Source of the DNA: Dehalococcoidia bacterium
Lineage (GTDB): Bacteria > Chloroflexota > Dehalococcoidia > GIF9 > AB-539-J10
DNA: 11,282 bases
NCBI GenBank assembly: GCA_030612165.1
Contig: JAUWOK010000029.1
Span: forward strand, 1-11,282
Reading direction: 5' to 3'
The notes below the pieces were generated by a model that saw only the letters and a list, made by a program, of their open reading frames with translations, did not search any database and was not told the DNA's origin. Shown here piece by piece: positions 6,745 to 11,282 of the stretch. Numbering within the stretch: the stretch's first letter is position 1; the number at the start of each line of letters is the position of its first letter. Made by a program: the position numbers and the translations under genes.

Positions 6745-9153
6745 CTATACTAATACTTGCTCCGTCCTGGCAATAATGGAATCCTGCGTCCCTTTGTCCA
6801 GCTGCGTGAAGTAGGCACTGTAACCTGCTACCCTCACCACCAGGTCAGGATACTTCTCAGGCGCCTTCTGCGCCGACTTCAATACAGCATTGTCCACTAC
6901 ATTGATCTGTACATGCTCTATCATCAGATCATGCCAGGTCTTAATGTATGCCCGGAACATCTGCCAACCCTTCTCCCCCTGCAGCATCGCCGGCTGCAAC
7001 CTCTGATTCAACAGACTCGCCCTCAGCTTGGTATGGTCCAGCTTGGATACCGACCTGAGTACCGCCGTCGGCCCTTTCCTGTCGCAACCATGGTAAGGTG
7101 AGGTGCCTCCATCCGATAATACTTCACCTGCTTTCCGGCCATTGGGCGTGGCTCCCGTTACAAAACCAGACCCTCTGAAACCAGTGAGCGCCTGCGGCAA
7201 CGGACGAGGCGAAGCTCCCCACCTGTCCTTTACCTTCAACCCTTCCTCTACAACGATGTCAAACGTCTTAATGATGACCTCATCAGCAAAATCATCGTCA
7301 TTGCCCCACTTGGGCGCATTGAGAAAGTCCTGCTTCATCTCTGCCTGCCCTTCCCAGTTCTTGCGCAGCGCATCGCAAAGCTCTGCCATCGTGTACTTCT
7401 TGCTCTCAAAAATCAGCTTCTTTATCGCTGACAGAGAGTCACCTGCGTCTACTATGCCCACCGCGTTAAACCAGGGAGACGGAAGAGGATCATACTCCAT
7501 GCAGTCTACTCCCTTCTCTATGTAAGGCTCATAACAGCAGGAAAGAAACGGCTGCTGCAAATACTCCGCCTCTATCTCGTATCCCAGATTCCGCAAATGC
7601 CAGGCTATCTTGAGCCCCGCCGCTACCTGCGCCCTGTAACCTTCATAAACCTCCTCCATCGTCTTCCAGCCCTCAGGTTTGCTCTCAGGCCCCATCTTTA
7701 TCCCCGACATAACATCCACTCCACCATTCAAGGCTATGGATAAAGGTCCCAGACAGTTCAGGCTGCATGGCCTCCTTCTCGGCGTCCCTTTCGGCCCTGT
7801 GGCCCCCGGAGACTTGCACAATATCAGCGCCCAACTCCTCGCCTCTTCCAGCGTGTAGCCAAACTGCTCCATCAAGGACGGTATCACCACAGAATCATTC
7901 TCAAAAGACGGTATCGCCATCCCTGTCTTCACTCCCTCAAACGCCGCCTTGAGATATTCATCAGGTACCTGAGAATGCATCCTCAAGCAGAACGAGGGTT
8001 GCGTCGACCGGGTGTCGCCAGTGGCTTCTATCATCAGCTTGGTTATTTCGTTACAGGCATCCCTGCCATTAGCGTCCACTCCTCCAATAGTGTAAATCTG
8101 CAGCATGAACGCCCCCTGCCAGTTCCGCCTGCCCAGCCTAGTGTTAACGTAGCCACCCTCCACTTCCTTTATCCAGAGACACTCTATCATCTCCAGCGCC
8201 TCTTCCCTGGTCGTCTCCTTCTTCTCCTCCACGCTCAACTTGTAGTAAGGATAGAGTATCTGGTCAAGCCTCACCGATGTCCCTACCGCAAACCTCTCTA
8301 TCTGATGCGTGAGTAACTGAATAAACCAGTGCGCCTGCACCGCTCCCTGGAAACTATCCACCGGATATTCCAGACAACGATCACATACCTCGGCTATCTT
8401 GAGCAACTCCTGCTTTCTCGCCGCATCACTTTCTTCTGCCGCCATAAACCTGGCCAGCTCAGCATGACGCTTGCCCCAGTCTATCGCTGCACGGGCCGCT
8501 ATCTGCATCGCCTGCCACTGGTAAATCTTACTGACGTTCTCCTTCACCTGAGGCCCTATGGCCTGATCCGGCTGGCTCGCCTCCTCGATCTTCCCCTCCA
8601 TCCTGTCTATGATTCCCTTGTACCCCTTTTTGAAAACAAACTCATAGTCAGGAGCACAAGTGCCATAACCATCCCTGGTAGTAAGAGATAGCCCGGTTAT
8701 GCCTGATCTGTTGGAATACAGTGTAGCTTCGTCCAGCCTGCCTATTTCCTGTATCCTGGACCACATGTTCCGCTTCCCCCAGTAGCCGATAAGGTCAAGC
8801 ATCTCTTCCTTATCCTCAGGACGAACATAACCATCATCTACCGTCTCTTGTAATGCGGCATTGGTTAACTCTATGGTATTTATCAGGGCTCGCGGATGCC
8901 ACACCCCCGCTCCCACTATCAGCTCCCCTTCCTTAATGTAGACGGGCGATTCCTCCAGAACCCCCTTCAGCGCTCTCGCCCGCCGAATAACCTCCGGCGC
9001 TCCATCGTTCTCTTTGTAAGCATCGGTGTAGTATCTCGCCCGGTACAGATCCGGCCATACATCATCACGGTAACCTGCCGCTTCATTCCCCTCTTCCCAG
9101 GCACTGCTCTTCGGGATCGTCCTTTTCTTGAGACTCTTTACTCTCTCATTCAT
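6745..9153 (-). CDS. Glycyl radical enzyme (pyruvate formate-lyase family), substrate unknown, X-succinate-synthase-like active site
   Basis: This 802-residue cytosolic protein has a PFL-type domain over most of its length and a C-terminal glycine radical domain. The radical motif RVAGYSAYF places the radical on Gly777, 25 residues from the end. The active-site cysteine is Cys446 in LCKSPGATG. It lacks the Cys-x-Glu of diol dehydratases, choline TMA-lyase and arylacetate decarboxylases, and the Cys-Cys of true pyruvate formate-lyase. C-x-S-P resembles the fumarate-adding benzyl- and alkylsuccinate synthases, as I recall them. APKWGNDDDF, a typical GRE box, is also present. No radical-SAM activase and no small BssB/BssC-like subunits are in the window. 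The start at 9153 has GGAGG 13 bases upstream, rather far. A good promoter lies 127 bases upstream, and the flavoprotein gene lies before that on the same strand. GRE membership is certain; the fumarate-addition link is inference, and another decarboxylase or lyase remains possible. Confidence 0.96.
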   Translation of the reverse strand: MNERVKSLKKRTIPKSSAWEEGNEAAGYRDDVWPDLYRARYYTDAYKENDGAPEVIRRARALKGVLEESPVYIKEGELIVGAGVWHPRALINTIELTNAALQETVDDGYVRPEDKEEMLDLIGYWGKRNMWSRIQEIGRLDEATLYSNRSGITGLSLTTRDGYGTCAPDYEFVFKKGYKGIIDRMEGKIEEASQPDQAIGPQVKENVSKIYQWQAMQIAARAAIDWGKRHAELARFMAAEESDAARKQELLKIAEVCDRCLEYPVDSFQGAVQAHWFIQLLTHQIERFAVGTSVRLDQILYPYYKLSVEEKKETTREEALEMIECLWIKEVEGGYVNTRLGRRNWQGAFMLQIYTIGGVDANGRDACNEITKLMIEATGDTRSTQPSFCLRMHSQVPDEYLKAAFEGVKTGMAIPSFENDSVVIPSLMEQFGYTLEEARSWALILCKSPGATGPKGTPRRRPCSLNCLGPLSIALNGGVDVMSGIKMGPESKPEGWKTMEEVYEGYRAQVAAGLKIAWHLRNLGYEIEAEYLQQPFLSCCYEPYIEKGVDCMEYDPLPSPWFNAVGIVDAGDSLSAIKKLIFESKKYTMAELCDALRKNWEGQAEMKQDFLNAPKWGNDDDFADEVIIKTFDIVVEEGLKVKDRWGASPRPLPQALTGFRGSGFVTGATPNGRKAGEVLSDGGTSPYHGCDRKGPTAVLRSVSKLDHTKLRASLLNQRLQPAMLQGEKGWQMFRAYIKTWHDLMIEHVQINVVDNAVLKSAQKAPEKYPDLVVRVAGYSAYFTQLDKGTQDSIIARTEQVLV

Positions 9154-9279
9154 CTTCTCTTTTTATCCTCCATACTTTAAATTCCCGGACTACCAACCTG
9201 TCGTTTTTGAGTAAAAATTCCCCTCCGTTCCTTGAGCAATATCACCCCCCTCATTACTTTAATACCCGCTTTTACTAGC
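9154..9279 (-). promoter_or_regulatory. Long 5' leader of the glycyl radical enzyme gene with possible uORF
   Basis: From the predicted transcription start near 9274 to ATG 9153 lies a leader of about 120 bases. It holds a 25-codon reading frame (ATG 9254 to TAA 9177-9179; M-R-G-V-I-L-L-K-E-R-R), two direct copies of GGGAATTT (9222 to 9215 and 9186 to 9179, read on minus), and GGAGG at 9171-9167. The small frame has no good Shine-Dalgarno, so its translation is doubtful. I see no riboswitch class that I can name. Confidence 0.35.
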
Positions 9280-9308
9280 ATGATATCGCTTATTTATCCA
9301 GTAGTCAA
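9280..9308 (-). promoter_or_regulatory. Sigma-70-type promoter of the glycyl radical enzyme gene
   Basis: Reading minus, TTGACT (9308-9303) and TATCAT (9285-9280) are 17 bases apart and each match the consensus at 5 of 6 positions. This is the best -35/-10 pair in the window. It lies in the 240-base gap after the flavoprotein stop, so the enzyme can be expressed apart from, as well as by read-through with, the upstream gene; no clear terminator separates them. Confidence 0.65.
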
Positions 9309-9358
9309 TAGTAACTATGCTACGAATATTGCTTGCATATTTTAGCCGACACAATACA

Positions 9359-9387
9359 TCCATATCACCAGCAGGCGAGAAGTACCG
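9359..9387 (-). repeat. 29-base element after the flavoprotein stop codon (copy 2)
   Basis: This is the second copy of the element at 6714-6742 (25 of 29 identical, 17 in a row at 9359-9375). It begins six bases after the flavoprotein stop codon in the direction of transcription, almost the same placement as copy 1 after the glycyl radical enzyme gene. Unlike copy 1, it is not followed by a stable hairpin. The same site in both genes is the strongest sign that it is not a chance match. Confidence 0.7.
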
Positions 9388-9393
9388 AAACCA

Positions 9394-10896
9394 TCAGCCC
9401 CAGGGTTTTTCCTCGGCTGCATTCTTCCCCGCTGCTCTTCCCGAGACTATACATTCCGCGAGGTTGCTGCCTCCTTCGTATGTCCAACCCCAGAGAGAGC
9501 CCATTTCACCAGCGCTATACAGGCGCGGGACAGGCTCGCCATCCGGCCTGAGCACTCTTGACTCTGCGTTTCTTTTAGGTCCTCCCTGCGTGTTCGCTAT
9601 GCAGGGATAGAGAGGCAGAGCATAGAAAGGCGCTTCGCCAACGGCACGCAAGTTCTCCGCTGCTCTGCCAAACTCAGAATCATTTTTCTCCTCGCAGCAC
9701 CTGTTGTAAGCTTCCAGCGTGGCCTTAAGCTTTTCTTCCTTCATTCTTCCCTGGTTAGCTTCGGTATCAGCTATCTTGCGTACCAGTTCCTCTATCGTAT
9801 CCCCCTTGATTATCCAGCCATTCGCAATTTCCCTGGAGTTATCTGCAGACCACCTGTATCCCGTTTTTTGCACCCATCCCATTGCCATAGCCAGAGAGGC
9901 GCTTTTTCTAGTGTGCTCGTCCAGAATGGCATACGCAGGAATCCTGGTATACTCCTCAAGAACAGGATCAAAATAATCCAGAACCAGGTTCCATGAATGA
10001 ACATCCAGCCCCAGCTCATTTATAAAACGTCTACCATATCTGTCCACGAAGAACCAGCTCGACGCAGCCTGGCTTCCGTAATGAATTGCCGGCAGCGCAC
10101 ACATAAAGGCAGCCTCGTGCTCCGGAACTTTAACTCCTATTCCGCAGGAAAGGCTGTTCATATGCCATAGATCAGCACCTGCCTGCATTGCCATTTTGAT
10201 ACCGTCTCCCGTATTACCAGGGCCGCCGCCATAATATACCGGATAGCCCCTGGAGAAATTCCTGAGAAGCTCCTCGCTGTTCTGAAATCCACCCGTCGCC
10301 AGAACGACTGCTTTCCTGGCTTTCACATTAATATCCTTTCCCCCCCGCTCCACCACCAGCCCGATAACCTCACCTTCTCCGTCCTGTATCAGCTTTTTCG
10401 CCCTGGTCTCCATGGATATGCGAACTCCCCTACTGGCAAGCGCGCTGGAAAGAACATGAAACAGGCTCTCTACCGAGGACTTCCTGGGTACAAGCGTCAT
10501 CCATTTATGCATCGCCTCTGCTCCTGCATGATCAGGATACGCCGGCTTCCCATATTCCCGGAAGGAGACATCTATCCCGACACTCTTCCCGACCTGTTTC
10601 AGCCACTCCAGGTTTTTAGTCGCCATCTTCGCATATACGCCGAGCGCCTCTTCGTCCAGCACAGAATGAGAAAGCTCAAACAGGCTCTTCAGATATTCAT
10701 TCGCCTTGCCAGCGTCGTCCGGGCAGGAAATGCCGCCCAGGGATATCCAGGTGTTCCCTTCCGGCTCTTTTCCCCTCTCCAGGAGCAGGGTTTTTACCCC
10801 TGCCTCCTGCGCAACTATGGCCGCTGCCGCCCCCGCCAACCCGTAACCCACCACCACGACCTCTGCCTCCATGTCCCACAAAATCCTTTTCTCCAT
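9394..10896 (-). CDS. FAD-dependent oxidoreductase, fumarate reductase/SdhA-type flavoprotein domain
   Basis: This is a 500-residue flavoprotein of the FAD_binding_2 group (fumarate reductase, 3-ketosteroid dehydrogenase, urocanate reductase and relatives). The dinucleotide-binding fold starts at VVVVGYGLAG (residues 13-22), with a ribose-binding glutamate at LLLERG (Glu40). LATGGF near 200 and the C-terminal YSAGEMGS...YEGGSNLAECIVSGRAAG (about 460-490) are standard family boxes. There is no signal peptide, heme motif or FMN-binding domain, unlike periplasmic flavocytochrome c, so it is predicted to be a soluble cytoplasmic enzyme that reduces an activated C=C bond or dehydrogenates a C-C bond. 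The start at 10896 is supported by AGGAGGT nine bases upstream. It lies upstream of the glycyl radical enzyme on the same strand and diverges from a TRAP permease, so a role on the same imported acid is likely. The substrate and electron donor cannot be read from the sequence. Confidence 0.93.
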   Translation of the reverse strand: MEKRILWDMEAEVVVVGYGLAGAAAAIVAQEAGVKTLLLERGKEPEGNTWISLGGISCPDDAGKANEYLKSLFELSHSVLDEEALGVYAKMATKNLEWLKQVGKSVGIDVSFREYGKPAYPDHAGAEAMHKWMTLVPRKSSVESLFHVLSSALASRGVRISMETRAKKLIQDGEGEVIGLVVERGGKDINVKARKAVVLATGGFQNSEELLRNFSRGYPVYYGGGPGNTGDGIKMAMQAGADLWHMNSLSCGIGVKVPEHEAAFMCALPAIHYGSQAASSWFFVDRYGRRFINELGLDVHSWNLVLDYFDPVLEEYTRIPAYAILDEHTRKSASLAMAMGWVQKTGYRWSADNSREIANGWIIKGDTIEELVRKIADTEANQGRMKEEKLKATLEAYNRCCEEKNDSEFGRAAENLRAVGEAPFYALPLYPCIANTQGGPKRNAESRVLRPDGEPVPRLYSAGEMGSLWGWTYEGGSNLAECIVSGRAAGKNAAEEKPWG

Positions 10897-10922
10897 TTTC
10901 TTCTACCTCCTTTCGTTCGGTC

Positions 10923-10942
10923 AGAATATTATGACTTATTCT
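10923..10942. promoter_or_regulatory. Inverted repeat over the flavoprotein gene -10 (candidate operator)
   Basis: AGAATA (10923-10928) and TATTCT (10937-10942) are perfect inverted 6-base arms eight bases apart. The space between them contains CATAAT on the minus strand (10933-10928), a 5/6 match to a -10 for the flavoprotein gene, without a recognisable -35. A dimeric repressor bound here would block that promoter. It is a candidate only; short AT-rich palindromes also arise by chance. Confidence 0.35.
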
Positions 10943-11059
10943 TTCAGCACGTAAAATCCCCTCCGCAAGAAAACAACTCTCTCCGTTTCAAACATCTATC
11001 CCCACAACCCTTTGACCATATAGTTACCCTGCAACTCACTCCATAATCCCAAAAAACTA

Positions 11060-11089
11060 TTGACTTTTCTCTCGTTCGCAAAGTACACT
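11060..11089 (+). promoter_or_regulatory. Putative promoter of the TRAP transporter genes
   Basis: TTGACT (11060-11065) and TACACT (11084-11089) are 18 bases apart, with 5/6 and 4/6 consensus matches. The predicted start is near 11096, about 49 bases before the TRAP start codon. The rest of the 248-base divergent region (10897-11144) is pyrimidine-rich on the plus strand and shows no gene. Confidence 0.5.
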
Positions 11090-11144
11090 GTCAGCTAATA
11101 AACATAGACTGAAGGTATGTGCTCGGGAAACAGGAGGTGCTCCC

Positions 11145-11282
11145 TTGTTTGAGCGGGTCGTTAAGAAAATTAGTGAGAGCCTGCATACAGTAGCTGCTGT
11201 TTGTCTAGCTATAATGTTTATCGCCGTTATGGTGGATATCCTCCAGCGTCTTCTCGGCATCGGATTCATGGGCATACAGGAA
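11145..11282 (+). CDS. TRAP transporter small permease, DctQ type (N-terminal 46 residues, cut by window end)
   Basis: Only 46 codons are present, reading (M)FERVVKKISESLHTV and then a hydrophobic helix (about residues 16-33), followed by DILQRLLGIGFMGIQE. A short N-terminal amphipathic stretch, a first membrane helix and then a G-x-x-x-x-E turn is the usual start of the small (DctQ) subunit of tripartite ATP-independent periplasmic transporters, which import organic acids using an ion gradient. The start is TTG at 11145, with AGGAGGTG at 11132-11139; no ATG or GTG in this frame fits better. No substrate-binding protein gene precedes it, so DctM and DctP should follow beyond the window. It diverges from the flavoprotein gene. 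Assignment rests on a short piece and is good but not certain. Confidence 0.75.
   Translation, partial: MFERVVKKISESLHTVAAVCLAIMFIAVMVDILQRLLGIGFMGIQE

Noticed and set aside
6745..9153. Pyruvate formate-lyase (pflB).
   Set aside because: The adjacent Cys-Cys pair of true pyruvate formate-lyase is missing at the active site; Cys446 is followed by Lys-Ser-Pro-Gly.
9151..9173. A seven-codon frame (ATG 9173, MEDKKRR) whose stop overlaps the glycyl radical enzyme start codon.
   Set aside because: It contains the only GGAGG itself and has no ribosome binding site of its own; more likely just leader sequence.
7103..9180. Several plus-strand open frames of 60-140 codons opposite the glycyl radical enzyme gene.
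   Set aside because: They lie wholly or largely antisense to a well-supported 802-codon gene, lack ribosome binding sites and have no recognisable content.
1..11282. CRISPR arrays, tRNA or rRNA genes, insertion sequences or phage genes.
   Set aside because: No spaced repeat array, tRNA-like fold, transposase motif or phage protein was seen on either strand; the only notable long direct repeat is the 29-base pair reported.

Overview
The window reads as a bacterial chromosome segment of moderate GC, most likely from an anaerobe. The evidence for an anaerobe is a glycyl radical enzyme, a class inactivated by oxygen. A single-domain ArsA/Get3-like ATPase with a C-terminal HSP20-like domain, a DUF1461 membrane protein and a dnaE1-type DNA polymerase III alpha would fit Chloroflexota (for example Dehalococcoidia), but this placement is inference and not firm. 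TTG start codons are unusually frequent: the DUF1461 gene, the TRAP gene and possibly one small gene use them. The dnaE gene appears to be transcribed without a leader.

Layout. Positions 1-2713 (minus) hold the first 904 residues of DnaE; its 3' end lies outside the window. A 67-base divergent gap carries a perfect extended -10 promoter for dnaE. Positions 2781-5211 (plus) form a tight four-gene operon: a DUF1461 integral membrane protein, two small proteins of about 75-87 and 66 residues, and the ArsA/Get3-like ATPase. Next, 5307-6662 (plus) encodes an MmgE/PrpD-family protein with its own promoter. A perfect 13-bp hairpin at 6686-6715 separates it from the convergent minus-strand genes. Those are a glycyl radical enzyme (9153 to 6745) and, upstream of it, a soluble FAD-dependent fumarate-reductase-like flavoprotein (10896 to 9394). 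At the right edge, diverging from the flavoprotein, a TRAP transporter small permease (DctQ type) begins at 11145 and runs off the window.

How the genes may work together. The right half looks like a catabolic module for an organic acid: uptake by TRAP, radical C-C or C-X chemistry by the glycyl radical enzyme, and reduction or dehydrogenation by the flavoprotein. MmgE/PrpD may add a hydration, dehydration, decarboxylation or isomerisation step. The glycyl radical enzyme has Cys-Lys-Ser-Pro-Gly at its active-site cysteine, not the Cys-x-Glu of the dehydratases. This is more like the fumarate-adding X-succinate synthases, so its substrate is open. No radical-SAM activase is in the window. The middle operon looks like a separate ATPase/membrane-protein system of unknown role.

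Non-coding signals worth noting are a near-identical 29-base element directly after the stop codons of both minus-strand catabolic genes, a hairpin that covers the ribosome binding site of the ATPase gene, and a roughly 120-base leader in front of the glycyl radical enzyme gene.
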